Positions 44,365 through 52,924 of a stretch of DNA of 64,000 nucleotides are shown here, in pieces. The position numbers were made by a program, and so were the translations under genes. Source of the DNA: Streptomyces sp. NBC_01283 (GTDB lineage: Bacteria; Actinomycetota; Actinomycetes; Streptomycetales; Streptomycetaceae). Below the pieces are notes generated by a model. That model was not told where the DNA came from, did not search any database, and saw nothing but the letters and a program-made list of their open reading frames with translations. Position 1 is the first letter of the stretch, and each line of letters opens with the position of its first letter. The stretch is from NCBI RefSeq assembly GCF_041435335.1, contig NZ_CP108430.1, positions 620,001 to 684,000 of the forward strand. Direction: 5' to 3'.

Positions 44365-44615
44365 ATGCGCAGGGCAAACACCATGATCAAGCTCGCCGTC
44401 GGCTCCTACTGCATGTTCTCGGGCCTCGACGGAACCGGCGACATGATCGCCCTCAAGGGAAGCACCCCGGATCTCGCGGCGCTGGGCATGGACGACCGGG
44501 GCAGATCGGACTGGAACCGGTTGTACGGTCGTGACGTCTTCCGGCCCCACGGGCAAGGGGAACTTCTTCCCTGCCTATCGGGACTTCTTGAGTTCGGTGC
44601 AATTCGACGGGCCGG
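44365..44615 (+). pseudogene. Beta/gamma-crystallin-like (inhibitor I36-like) remnant
   Basis: One frame reads SYCMFSGLDGTGDMIALKGS, then LGMDDRGRSDWNRLYGRDVF; at about 44530 the sense moves to another frame reading TGKGNFFPAYRDFLSSVQFD. Joined, they form one Greek-key domain like the small secreted I36/crystallin-like proteins of Streptomyces. The signal peptide is missing and the frame is broken, so it is probably dead or mis-sequenced. Edges are approximate. Confidence 0.4.
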
Positions 44616-44636
44616 TCGCGGCGCCCGTGTGGTCCA

Positions 44637-45335
44637 ATGCCGCTCGTGTCGCTGCTGATGCTGGACCTCGACAACACCCTTGTGGATCGCGATGCGGCCT
44701 TCCGCGCCGCGGTCCGGGCATTTCTGGCCGAGCACGGCTTGCCTGACGCCGAACTCACGTGGGTGATGGCCCTCGACGCCAGTGGATACAGGGCCCGTGC
44801 CGATGTCGCCTCGTCCATGACCGATCGGTACGGCGCCTCGGTGCCAACCGCCGCCGTCCGTGCCCTGCTTGACGACGGCGGCGCCGATCGCGTCGTACTG
44901 GCGGGCGCTACTCGCGAGGCCCTGTGCCGAGCGCAGGCCGGCGGTTGGACCTGCGCCATCGTCAGCAACGGACGCGTCGCACAGCAGGAAGCCAAGATCC
45001 GTCGTACCGGACTCGACCGGCTCGTGCAGGGCTGGGTCATCTCCGAGGGAGTCGGTCACAAGAAGCCGGAGCCGGAGATCTTCCGTGCCGCGGCGGCAGC
45101 CGTCGGGGGCTCCCTCTCCGATGCCTGGGTCATCGGCGACTCCCCGCGCGCCGACATCGCGGGCGCCAACGCCCTCGGCCTGCGCAGCGTGTGGGTCTCG
45201 GACGGCCGACCGTGGACCCAGGAGTCGTACGAACCCACCCGTATTGCCGACGACGCCGCCTCCGCGCTACGGAGCCTGCTCACCGGGACGACGCCCGAAG
45301 CGGGGACGGCGGAACAGTCGCCGTCAAGGCCTTAG
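44637..45335 (+). CDS. HAD-family hydrolase
   Basis: 232 residues. All four HAD motifs are intact: LLMLDLDNTLVDRD (I), CAIVSNGRVA (II), HKKPEPEIF (III, Lys) and VIGDSPRADIAGA (IV). A helical C1 cap sits between motifs I and II. The general class is sugar-phosphate or nucleotide phosphatases. Codon use is normal; the start overlaps the remnant upstream and no clear ribosome-binding site is seen. Confidence 0.9.
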   Translation: MPLVSLLMLDLDNTLVDRDAAFRAAVRAFLAEHGLPDAELTWVMALDASGYRARADVASSMTDRYGASVPTAAVRALLDDGGADRVVLAGATREALCRAQAGGWTCAIVSNGRVAQQEAKIRRTGLDRLVQGWVISEGVGHKKPEPEIFRAAAAAVGGSLSDAWVIGDSPRADIAGANALGLRSVWVSDGRPWTQESYEPTRIADDAASALRSLLTGTTPEAGTAEQSPSRP

Positions 45336-45339
45336 GGCC

Positions 45340-45924
45340 TCAAGGACGGGAGGAGTCCCGCAGCCACGTCTCCGGCCGCCAGAGGCCGGCGCGTCGCAGT
45401 GACTGTGAGCAGTGCAGGTAGATCTCATCTATCTCGACGAGGACCGCCAGTCGGGGCCGCTGACCCTTGACGGTCATCGCGTCGAAGAACGGCGCGTCCG
45501 TCAGGATGCGGGCCCGGCCGTTGATGCGCAGGATTTCGGAGCTGCCCGGCACCAGGTGGAGCAGACCCACGTGCGGGTTCTCGAGGATGTTGCGGAAGCT
45601 GTCACCGCGCCGGTTCCCCGGGCGGTCAGGCAGGGCGATGGTGCGCGCGTCGAGTATGTGGATGAAACCCGGTGCGTCGCCTCGCGGGGAGGTGTCGCAG
45701 TTCCCTTCCGCGTCCGAGGTGGAGACGAGGCAGAACGAGGAGCGGGAGAGGATTCCCAGGTCGTCGGCGGTCAGTTCGTCGTGGACCTTGTCGATGACGA
45801 TCGGGTGCGGCTCGCCGAGCAGCTCGGTCAGCTCGTCGTCCGAGCGGAGCTCCTGCCAGGTGTACGGCGCCGTGGCGCTACCGCCCGACGGCGGAACGGT
45901 TACGGGTGTCGCGGCGTCGGGCAC
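45340..45924 (-). CDS. PPOX-family flavoprotein, MSMEG_1061-like, probably iron-regulated
   Basis: 194 residues, GTG start. The split-barrel FMN-binding signature of the MSMEG_1061 type is clear: LSRSSFCLVSTSDAEGNCDT, SPRGDAPGFIHILDARTIAL, DRPGNRRGDSFRNILENPH and VGLLHLVPGSSEILRINGRA. The acid-rich N-terminus is family-typical. A 15-of-19 match to the IdeR/DmdR iron box lies 48-66 bp upstream, so the gene should be induced when iron is low, an unusual setting for this family. Confidence 0.88.
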   Translation of the reverse strand: MPDAATPVTVPPSGGSATAPYTWQELRSDDELTELLGEPHPIVIDKVHDELTADDLGILSRSSFCLVSTSDAEGNCDTSPRGDAPGFIHILDARTIALPDRPGNRRGDSFRNILENPHVGLLHLVPGSSEILRINGRARILTDAPFFDAMTVKGQRPRLAVLVEIDEIYLHCSQSLRRAGLWRPETWLRDSSRP

Positions 45925-45971
45925 AGGGGTTCCTCGAAGGTCGGCAGGCAGGCGGACATGCGGGCGAGCAG

Positions 45972-45990
45972 GCAGGTTAGGCTCACCTTA
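45972..45990. promoter_or_regulatory. Iron box (DmdR/IdeR-type)
   Basis: AGGTTAGGCTCACCT and flanks (45972-45990) match 15 of 19 positions of the IdeR/DmdR consensus TTAGGTTAGGCTAACCTAA. It lies 48 bp upstream of the PPOX gene and 127 bp upstream of the PatB-like gene on the other strand; the first is the likelier target. Confidence 0.78.
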
Positions 45991-46116
45991 CTGGACCGAA
46001 AAGGCGCAGCCGCCTGTGCCCCCTCTTGAACCGTGAGTCAGTGGAATCGCCCCGGGACGACGTCTGATCCCGTCGAAGCGGGCAGGCATCTGCGCGAGTC
46101 TGCCTACTTTTGACGT

Positions 46117-47301
46117 ATGGACAATGTGTCGCGTGATCCCGTCGTGCCGAACAGCACGAATCCGCTGTGTCAGCTCACGCTGGAGCAGCTGCGTCGGCGT
46201 ACGAGCCTGAAGTGGCGGACGCATCCGCACGACGTGCTGCCACTGTGGGTGGCGGAGATGGACGTCCCGCTGGCCGAGCCGGTCGCCGAGGCGATCACCG
46301 AGGCCGTGGCGCTCGGTGACACGGGCTATCCGGCCGGGACGGCCTACGCCGAGGCGCTGGCCGAGTTCGCCCACAAGCGGTGGGACTGGGACGGCCTTGC
46401 CGTCGAGCGCACGGCGATCGTGCCCGATGTGATGCTCGGCATCGTAGAGATGCTCAAGCTGGTCTCCGCGCCCGGCGACCCCGTCATCGTCAACTCGCCC
46501 GTCTACCCTCCCTTCTACCAGTTCGTCGGAAACCTGGACCGCCCCGTCGTCGAGGCGCCGCTCGGGGCCGAGCTGCGGATCGACTTCGCCGTGCTGGAGG
46601 ACGTGTTCCGCCGTGCGGCCCGGGACGCGAACAACCCGGTGTATCTGCTGTGCAGCCCGCACAACCCGACCGGCACCGTGCACACCGCCGCCGAGTTGAC
46701 GCAGGTCGCACGCTTGGCGCGGGAGCACGGCGTACGCGTCGTGGTGGACGAGATCCACGCCCCGATCGTGGCGGCGTGCGTGTCGTTCGTACCCTTCCTG
46801 GGCGTGCCAGGGGCGGAGAACGGGCTGTCACTCATGTCGGCGTCCAAGGCCTGGAACCTGGCAGGAATCAAGGCCGCCCTCGCCGTCGCGGGACCCGAGG
46901 CCGCCGCCGACCTCGCCCGCCTCCCCGAAGAGGTCAGCCATGGACCCAGCCATCTGGGCATCATCGCCCACACGGCCGCCCTGCGTGACGGCGGTGACTG
47001 GCTCGACGCGCTGCTCTCAGGCCTCGACGACAATCGCCGGCTCCTGGCCTCGCTGCTGGCCGAGCATGTGCCCGCCGTCGGCTACACGCCTGCGCAGGGC
47101 ACCTTCTTGGCCTGGCTCGACTGCCGGGAGCTGGGACTGGGCGACGACCCGGCCGAGGTCCTCCTGCGGCGCGGTCGCGTCGCCCTGAACTCGGGGAGCA
47201 CCTTTGGGACCGGCGGCGAGGGATTCGTCCGTCTCAACCTGGCCGCCTCCCCGGATGTACTCACCGAGGCAGTCCGGCGCATGGCTTCGGCGGTCGACTG
47301 A
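46117..47301 (+). CDS. PatB/MalY-type cystathionine beta-lyase/aminotransferase
   Basis: 394 residues. Fold-type I PLP enzyme: [20 protein letters not shown] and [17 protein letters not shown] at the N-terminus, [16 protein letters not shown] for the cofactor pocket, [11 protein letters not shown] and the Schiff-base Lys in [15 protein letters not shown]. The IHAP...SASKAWN pattern marks the MalY/PatB branch, which cleaves cystathionine or cysteine S-conjugates to pyruvate, ammonia and a thiol. Normal length. It is divergent from the iron-box PPOX gene. Confidence 0.9.
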   Translation: MDNVSRDPVVPNSTNPLCQLTLEQLRRRTSLKWRTHPHDVLPLWVAEMDVPLAEPVAEAITEAVALGDTGYPAGTAYAEALAEFAHKRWDWDGLAVERTAIVPDVMLGIVEMLKLVSAPGDPVIVNSPVYPPFYQFVGNLDRPVVEAPLGAELRIDFAVLEDVFRRAARDANNPVYLLCSPHNPTGTVHTAAELTQVARLAREHGVRVVVDEIHAPIVAACVSFVPFLGVPGAENGLSLMSASKAWNLAGIKAALAVAGPEAAADLARLPEEVSHGPSHLGIIAHTAALRDGGDWLDALLSGLDDNRRLLASLLAEHVPAVGYTPAQGTFLAWLDCRELGLGDDPAEVLLRRGRVALNSGSTFGTGGEGFVRLNLAASPDVLTEAVRRMASAVD

Positions 47302-47667
47302 TGGCGGGCAAACCACCACCGACTTCAGTAACTCCCCCGCCCAACTCCCCCATGGCACACGCCTTCCACTGCCTTCGGATGCCTTCCGCCGCCTCCCAAA
47401 GCCTTCCGTTGCCTTTCGGCCCACCAACTCCGTCAATTTCGAACGCGGGATCGACTTAACGCGGAAGTGAGGGTCACTTTTCATCTCATGCATTCGTCGA
47501 CGGACGTCAGAACGTAGCCTTCATTGCCCACACATGAGTTACTGCTGTTGCAGGTTGGGCAGCCAACACTCAAGGGTGCACCATGTGTGCCCCCAATCAG
47601 GAGTGCTCAGTCGTGAGCACGATCCGCCAACCGCACGACCATGTGCGCTCACGAAAAGGTCACTGCC
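47302..47667. other. 366-bp gap before the histone-like gene, with phased repeats
   Basis: No gene is supported. It holds the six 10-bp repeats at 47361-47420, a pair of AACGCGGA words near 47442 and 47458, and presumably the promoter of the histone-like gene. Confidence 0.5.
47361..47420. repeat. Six tandem 10-bp units, GCCTTCCnnn
   Basis: Units start at 47361, 47371, 47381, 47391, 47401 and 47411: GCCTTCC, GCCTTCG, GCCTTCC, GCCTCCC, GCCTTCC, GCCTTTC, each plus three variable bases. The exact 10-bp period puts the repeated word on one face of the helix. A 10-bp unit is not a codon multiple, so a coding origin is unlikely. Confidence 0.85.
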
Positions 47668-48357
47668 ATGCCAGACGTACAGTCGGAAACCGCCGGAGTT
47701 CAGGCCGAATACGCCGCCCGCGTAGCCGCGGACCTGGAGACCAACAGCAAGGAACAGGAACGCCTCGGAGTGGAAATGACAGCGCTGCAGGAGCAGTTGC
47801 ACGCGCTGCAGAGTGACCACGCGGTGCTGCTGAGCATGCAGCAGGCGCTGGGCTCCCCCGGTACGCCGGCAGCCACCGCCAAGAAGGCGTCGAGCCGCGC
47901 GTCAACCGGCAAGAAGGCCGTACCCGCCCCCCGGGCAAGTACGAACAATTCCGCCGCGGCCCGAACGAAGAAGCCCACGGCCACCAAGGCCAAGGCCAAG
48001 GACGTGACCAAGGACGGAGCCAAGGAGGGGACCAAGAACAAGGCAGCCAAGGCTGCGCCCAAGGCCGCGGCGAAGAAGTCCGCCGAGCCGACGACAGGAC
48101 CGACGCTCGTCGAGCTGATCGACAGCCACCTCAGCAAGCAGAGCGAGCCGCGCTCCGCCGCTGAGATCACCACCGCACTCACGCAGGACCGACCGGACCG
48201 CACCATCAAGACCACCGTGGTGCGCACCACGGTGGAGGGCTTGGTCGCCAAGGGCCGGGCCCAGCGCACCAAGCAGGGTTCCTCCGTCTTCTACACGGCA
48301 GCAGCCGCCCCGGCTGACACTGCCGCCGCACCCCAGTCGGAGAACGCCACCAGCTGA
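47668..48357 (+). CDS. Histone-H1-like, Lys/Ala-rich nucleoid protein
   Basis: 229 residues from the ATG at 47668 (AAAGG before). An N-terminal coiled coil (about 10-60; LETNSKEQERLGVEMTALQE) leads to a Lys/Ala/Thr-rich low-complexity arm (about 70-150; TKAKAKDVTKDGAKEGTKNK), then a compact C-terminal domain (about 150-215; LVELIDSHLSKQSEPRSAAE, VVRTTVEGLVAKGRAQRTKQ) like a winged helix. The arm resembles eukaryotic H1 and Streptomyces HupS tails, so DNA binding and compaction are likely. It stands alone, ended by a hairpin. Confidence 0.75.
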   Translation: MPDVQSETAGVQAEYAARVAADLETNSKEQERLGVEMTALQEQLHALQSDHAVLLSMQQALGSPGTPAATAKKASSRASTGKKAVPAPRASTNNSAAARTKKPTATKAKAKDVTKDGAKEGTKNKAAKAAPKAAAKKSAEPTTGPTLVELIDSHLSKQSEPRSAAEITTALTQDRPDRTIKTTVVRTTVEGLVAKGRAQRTKQGSSVFYTAAAAPADTAAAPQSENATS

Positions 48358-48385
48358 ATCGGCCGCACCAGAGGTGGATCCGGAC

Positions 48386-48412
48386 GCTGTCCACCAACCA
48401 CCGGTGGACAGC
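48386..48412. terminator. Hairpin after the histone-like gene
   Basis: GCTGTCCACC (48386-48395) and GGTGGACAGC (48403-48412) around AACCACC. Between convergent genes. Confidence 0.75.
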
Positions 48413-48494
48413 CCACCTCGCAGATCCGGTGCGCGGCCAGGCTCTTCGGTGTGTGACCCGCCTTTAGATGTGACCAGCCCTTGGGTGTGGCTGC

Positions 48495-49439
48495 TCAGCG
48501 GCCGTCCCGTGCGCGCCGTACGAGGTCGGTCGCCGCGTCCGGCCAGGTCCCGTGCTCGAAGACGAAGCCCTCTTCGAGCAGCCGGCCCGGGACGACCCGG
48601 CGGCTCTTGAGGAGCAGTTCGGTGTCGGTGCGGAGCACGAAGGCGCCGATCTCCGCCATCCACTTGGTGGCGGGCAGGCCCACCCGGACGCCTGCCGCGG
48701 CCCGCAGGTCGCGCACGAACGCGCGGTGCGGGAGCGGACCGGGCGCGGCCAGGTTCACCGGGCCCGCGATGTCGTCGCGGGCGATGAGGAACTCCACCGC
48801 GCGCACGAAGTCCCGGTCGTGGATCCAGGACAGGTACTGGGCTCCGCCCGCGACCGGGCCGCCGAGGCCCAGCCGGACCATCCGCAGCAGGACGTCGAAG
48901 ACACCGCCCCGGTCGGGGCTCATCACCATCGCGGCACGCAGGGCGACCTTGCGGGTATGCGGGGTGGCGGCCTCCTGCTGGGCGCGTTCCCAGTTCTTGG
49001 CGATCCGGACGCTGTACTCCCAATAGTCAGGGACCCCGGTCTCCGTGCCGCCGATGACACCGGTCGCCTCGTCGTGAGGTGCGTCGAATCGGTGCGCGTA
49101 AATGGTGGCTGTGCTCATCTGGAGCCACAGCTCCGGCGGTTTCACCGAGGCGGCGATGGCCTTGCCGACGGCCTCGGCCGACTCGACCCGCGAGTCCATC
49201 ATGTCCCGCAGATTCGCCTCGGTGTAGCGACAGCTCACGCTGCGCCCCGCCAGGTTGATCACGACATCGCTGCCGTCGATCTCCGCGGCCCAGGGGCCCA
49301 CTGTCCGTCCGTCCCAAGCCACTTGGCGGGCGCGCACGGGGTTCCTGGTCAGAACGACGACATCGTGCCCGGCAGCGGTCAGCGCCAGCTCCAGCACGGC
49401 CCCGACCTGTCCGGTGCCTCCGGCCAGCACTACCTTCAT
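48495..49439 (-). CDS. TIGR01777-family epimerase
   Basis: 314 residues from the ATG at 49439, with GAGGGGGA upstream. An extended SDR: VVLAGGTGQVGAVLELAL (cofactor loop), SDVVINLAGRSVSCRY, and RDMMDSRVESAEAVGKAIAA. A DUF1731 C-terminal helix pair (LLKSRRVVPGRLLEEGFVFE) completes the TIGR01777 family (YfcH-like). The usual YxxxK is in YWEYSVRIAKNWE. Substrate unknown. Confidence 0.88.
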   Translation of the reverse strand: MKVVLAGGTGQVGAVLELALTAAGHDVVVLTRNPVRARQVAWDGRTVGPWAAEIDGSDVVINLAGRSVSCRYTEANLRDMMDSRVESAEAVGKAIAASVKPPELWLQMSTATIYAHRFDAPHDEATGVIGGTETGVPDYWEYSVRIAKNWERAQQEAATPHTRKVALRAAMVMSPDRGGVFDVLLRMVRLGLGGPVAGGAQYLSWIHDRDFVRAVEFLIARDDIAGPVNLAAPGPLPHRAFVRDLRAAAGVRVGLPATKWMAEIGAFVLRTDTELLLKSRRVVPGRLLEEGFVFEHGTWPDAATDLVRRARDGR

Positions 49440-49616
49440 CAGGCTTCCCCCTCGGTCGCTGAGCGCACTCCCCGAGCTCGAGCCTAGACCTGCCCCCGTC
49501 GCGGGATTCGCCCGGCACCCTGGAGGGTCTGAGCATGATTCGTCACCCCGCGATGAGTTCCTGCCGTGCCGTGAGTCTCCCCTGACAGACACTGGGGTCC
49601 GAGCAAAGGAACAGCC

Positions 49617-50243
49617 GTGAAGAATGATGTCTGGCCACTGGTCCATGCGGAGCGTGCGGCGCTGATCGAGGATCTCGCGCACCTCGATGACAAGCAGTGG
49701 GATCACCCATCGCTGTGTGAGGGGTGGACCGTGCACGACGTGGTCGCCCATCTGATCGACACCGCTCGCACCACGCGCCTCGGATTCGTGGGCTCCATGG
49801 TCCGGGCTCGTTTCGACTTCGACCGTCAGAACGCACGCGGGATGCAGCGCGAGCGCGGCGCCTCACCGCAGGAGACATTGGAGCGCCTGCGTCAGGTGGC
49901 CTCGCGGACGTCGGCTCCTCCCGCGCCCCTCGACACCCGGCTCGTCGAGGAGGTCGTCCACGGCGAGGACATCCGCCGCCCTTTGGGGCTCACTCACTCC
50001 TACCGACCGGAGGCTGTCGTCAGATCGCTCCGCCTGCAGGCTCGTACTTCGGCGTCCTTCGGCGGAGCCAAGGAGAAGATCGCCGGGGTCCGACTGACCC
50101 CGACGGACGCCGACCTGTCGATCGGCGACGGCCCGGAAGTGCGCGGAACCGCACTCTCCCTGCTTCTGGCCATCTCCGGTCGAAGCGAGGCGTTGGGCGA
50201 GCTGGACGGGCCGGGAGCCACCACGCTGCGGGCAGCCGCCTGA
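49617..50243 (+). CDS. DinB-fold maleylpyruvate-isomerase-family protein (mycothiol-dependent type)
   Basis: 208 residues, GTG with AAAGGA. A four-helix DinB fold: VHAERAALIEDLAHLDDKQW, then the family box LCEGWTVHDVVAHLIDTART, with metal His in HDVVAHL and a later His in VEEVVHGEDIRRPLG. The family includes mycothiol-dependent isomerases and transferases of actinomycetes; mycothiol is the natural thiol here. Substrate unknown. Confidence 0.85.
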   Translation: MKNDVWPLVHAERAALIEDLAHLDDKQWDHPSLCEGWTVHDVVAHLIDTARTTRLGFVGSMVRARFDFDRQNARGMQRERGASPQETLERLRQVASRTSAPPAPLDTRLVEEVVHGEDIRRPLGLTHSYRPEAVVRSLRLQARTSASFGGAKEKIAGVRLTPTDADLSIGDGPEVRGTALSLLLAISGRSEALGELDGPGATTLRAAA

Positions 50244-50345
50244 CCTGACCGCTCGCGGAGAACAAGGGCCCGGCGGCCGGTCTTGCCCTGCTCCACCCTG
50301 GGCGTTGATGAGCGGATGGCCGGGCGACCCTGGCCGTCGCCCCCT

Positions 50346-51212
50346 CTACAACACCGGCGGGCCCTGCTCGACGCGGCGCAGGACCGGTTCGAGTTGGTCG
50401 AGTCCTTCGTTGGTCTGGATCTGCCGCTCGTCCCACCAGGTGACTCCGGCGTCGGCCAGCGGGCCGATCAGGTCGCGCGTCTTGGCGGCGTCGTGGCCCG
50501 GCGACGCACCTCCCAGGACGATGTCGAAGGGGGTGCCGGACCGGCCCTCGCGCTGCTTTTCCACGTAGCTCACCAGGTCGTGGACCTGACCGATCGGTGG
50601 CACATGCCCGTGTTTGGCGTCCGCGAACAGCGGGACCGCGCCGTCCCAGCGGGCGGCCCGGCGCATGGGCGGGCGGTTCGGCCAGAAGCCCGCGACCCAG
50701 ATCGGCGGCCGGGGTTGTTGCGCCGTCGCCGGCCGCAGCGCCACGTCATGTGCCTGGTAGTGCCGTCCGTCGTGGTTCACCGGCTCGCCCGACCAGTAGC
50801 GCTGCAACAGGTCAAGGCCTTCGTCCAGCCGCTCGGCCAGTACCTTGGGGTCGGTGGTGTCGCCGAAGCTCCCGTATTCGTCCTCGATGGGCCCGCCGAG
50901 GCCCGCGCCGAAGGTGACCCGGCCGCCGCTCAGGACGTCCAGGGTCGCCACCTGGCGGGCGAGTTGCTGCGGGCGCCGCCGGGCGACCGGGGTGACCAGC
51001 GTGCCCAGCCTGATCCGGGAGGTCGCGAGCGCGGCGGCGGTCAGCAGCATCCAGGGGTCCCCGAAGGGCCTTCCCGCATGCTTGCGATGCAGCACGTGAT
51101 CCCAGACGAACAGCCCGTCCCACCCTGCCTGTTCCGCCGCCACGGCCAGCTTCGCCACGGTCCTGGGATCTGCGAAGTCACCGAAGTTCGGGATGTTGAC
51201 CGAGAATCGCAT
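50346..51212 (-). CDS. LLM-class flavin/F420-dependent oxidoreductase
   Basis: 288 residues from the ATG at 51212. A luciferase-like TIM barrel: MRFSVNIPNFGDFADPRTVA, EQAGWDGLFVWDHVLHRKHA, RIRLGTLVTPVARRRPQQLA and VTFGAGLGGPIEDEYGSFGD. It uses reduced F420 or FMN; this sub-branch (short, GLFVWDH) is often F420-dependent. It is encoded downstream of the AbgT gene in the same direction, 96 bp apart, so co-transcription is possible. Confidence 0.85.
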   Translation of the reverse strand: MRFSVNIPNFGDFADPRTVAKLAVAAEQAGWDGLFVWDHVLHRKHAGRPFGDPWMLLTAAALATSRIRLGTLVTPVARRRPQQLARQVATLDVLSGGRVTFGAGLGGPIEDEYGSFGDTTDPKVLAERLDEGLDLLQRYWSGEPVNHDGRHYQAHDVALRPATAQQPRPPIWVAGFWPNRPPMRRAARWDGAVPLFADAKHGHVPPIGQVHDLVSYVEKQREGRSGTPFDIVLGGASPGHDAAKTRDLIGPLADAGVTWWDERQIQTNEGLDQLEPVLRRVEQGPPVL

Positions 51213-51307
51213 CCCCGCATCCTGCTGCACACCGCCGGGACCGGCAACCGCAATTCCGCATCGACGCGGCACCGGTGCGCACCGCGAGACGTCGGCGCTT
51301 CAGCGGT

Positions 51308-52924
51308 TCAGCGTTGGATGTCCGCTCCCGGGCCCAAGGGCAGGCCCAGGCCGTAGAAGAGGCCGAGTACGGCCAGCCAGGCGATCAGGAACGGGACCAC
51401 GAACACCGAGAGCCGGGCCAGGACCGTGCCGAGCTGTGCCCCGGGTTCGTAGCGGCGCAGGATCGTCAGCATCAGGAAGACGTACGGGTTGAGCGGCGTG
51501 ATCATCTGGGTCGCGGAGTCACCGATCCGGAACGCCGCCTGGGTGACGGCGGGTTCCATGCCGATGAGCATGAACGCCGGAACGAAGACCGGCGCGACCA
51601 GGGACCACAGCGCCGAGCCCGAGGTGACGAACAGGTTCAGGACGCACACCAGGAGCACGAACAGGACCAGACCCGTGAAGCCGGTCAGACCTGCGGACTC
51701 AAGGAGGTTCGCGCCGTTCACCGCGAGCAGGGTGCCGACGTTCGACCAGTCGAAGACGCCGATGACCTGTGAGATCACCAGGATGAGCACGATGTAGCCG
51801 GACATTCCGGTGATGGACTCGGCCATCATGCGGGGCGCGTCGTCGGCGCGTTTGAGGGTGCCGACGGTGCGGCCGTAGACGACGCCCGCGAGGACGAACG
51901 CGACGAACAGCAGCGGCACGATGCCGTTGAGGACCGGTGAAGGGACCAGCGCACCGCCCTCGCCGCGCAGCGGGGAGCCCGGCAGCAGCCAGCACGTGAC
52001 CACGACGGCCGCGTACAGCAGGACGGCGAGGCCCGAGCGCAGCAGGCCGGTGCGCTGTCTGGCGGTGACGGTGACCGTGATGGCGGGAGGGGCGGTGGGC
52101 TCTTGCGAAGCCTGCTCGGCCTCGGTGCCGCTCTCCGCATCGGCGTCCGGGTCCGGCTCCGGCTGGGGCTGGGGCAGTCGGGGCTCCAGGACGCGGGAGA
52201 TGAGGAACCCGCCGATCAGGGCGAGCAGGCAACTGGCCGCTGCGGTGAAGAAGTAGTTGATGAGGATGTGCGTGGGGGCACTCTCGCCGCCCGGCACGAC
52301 GGCGGCGGCCTGCTGGGTGATGCCGGTGTAGAGGGCGTCGAGCGCGCCGATGGAGAAGCCCGCCGCGTAGCCCGCGCAGACGCAGGCGAAGCCGCCGATG
52401 AGGCCCGCGATCGGGTTGCGGCCCGCGTTCTTGAAGGCGAGTGCGGCCAGCGGCGGGATCACCAGGATCGCCACGTCGCTCATCAGGTGCGCCTGGCAGG
52501 ACACGAAGGCGACCAGGTAGGGCAGCAGCCTCCTGGGCGCCCGCGCGATGGAGGCCCGTACGGCGGTCTCGAGCAGGCCCGTCTTCTCGGCGACGCCGAC
52601 CGCGGCCATCATCAGCAGGACGGTGCCGAGCGAGGGGAAGCCGGTGAAGTTCGGGATGAAGTTCTCGAGCAGCCAGCGCACGCCCTCGCCGCTGAACAGG
52701 CCCTTGACCGCGAGCGTCTTGTCCTCGCCCGGCACCGTGACGGTGGTGCCGATGGCCGCGAGGACCGTCGAGACCGTGCCGATGATCAGGAAGAGGCCGA
52801 GGAAGAGCAGCACCGGGTGCGGCAGTCTGTTGCCCGCGCGCTCGATGCCGTTCATGACCTTGTCGAGGACGGACCGCGGTGGCCCGCCGGCCGGTGTCTT
52901 CGCGGGGGTGACCGAGGTGCTCAT
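51308..52924 (-). CDS. AbgT-family transporter
   Basis: 538 residues, ATG overlapping the stop of the amidohydrolase gene (ATGA). At least eleven hydrophobic segments. AbgT-family blocks: NRLPHPVLLFLGLFLIIGTV, LMMAAVGVAEKTGLLETAVR, SCQAHLMSDVAILVIPPLAA and GDSATQMITPLNPYVFLM (re-entrant loop). A Gln/Pro/Asp-rich cytosolic loop near residue 240 is longer than usual. Family members import p-aminobenzoyl-glutamate or export sulfonamides. Coupling to an amidase suggests uptake of a dipeptide-like substrate. Confidence 0.92.
   Translation of the reverse strand: MSTSVTPAKTPAGGPPRSVLDKVMNGIERAGNRLPHPVLLFLGLFLIIGTVSTVLAAIGTTVTVPGEDKTLAVKGLFSGEGVRWLLENFIPNFTGFPSLGTVLLMMAAVGVAEKTGLLETAVRASIARAPRRLLPYLVAFVSCQAHLMSDVAILVIPPLAALAFKNAGRNPIAGLIGGFACVCAGYAAGFSIGALDALYTGITQQAAAVVPGGESAPTHILINYFFTAAASCLLALIGGFLISRVLEPRLPQPQPEPDPDADAESGTEAEQASQEPTAPPAITVTVTARQRTGLLRSGLAVLLYAAVVVTCWLLPGSPLRGEGGALVPSPVLNGIVPLLFVAFVLAGVVYGRTVGTLKRADDAPRMMAESITGMSGYIVLILVISQVIGVFDWSNVGTLLAVNGANLLESAGLTGFTGLVLFVLLVCVLNLFVTSGSALWSLVAPVFVPAFMLIGMEPAVTQAAFRIGDSATQMITPLNPYVFLMLTILRRYEPGAQLGTVLARLSVFVVPFLIAWLAVLGLFYGLGLPLGPGADIQR

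Noticed and set aside
47361..47420. CRISPR or iteron array
   Set aside because: The units are 10 bp with no spacers of CRISPR length, and no cas or replication-initiation gene is near.
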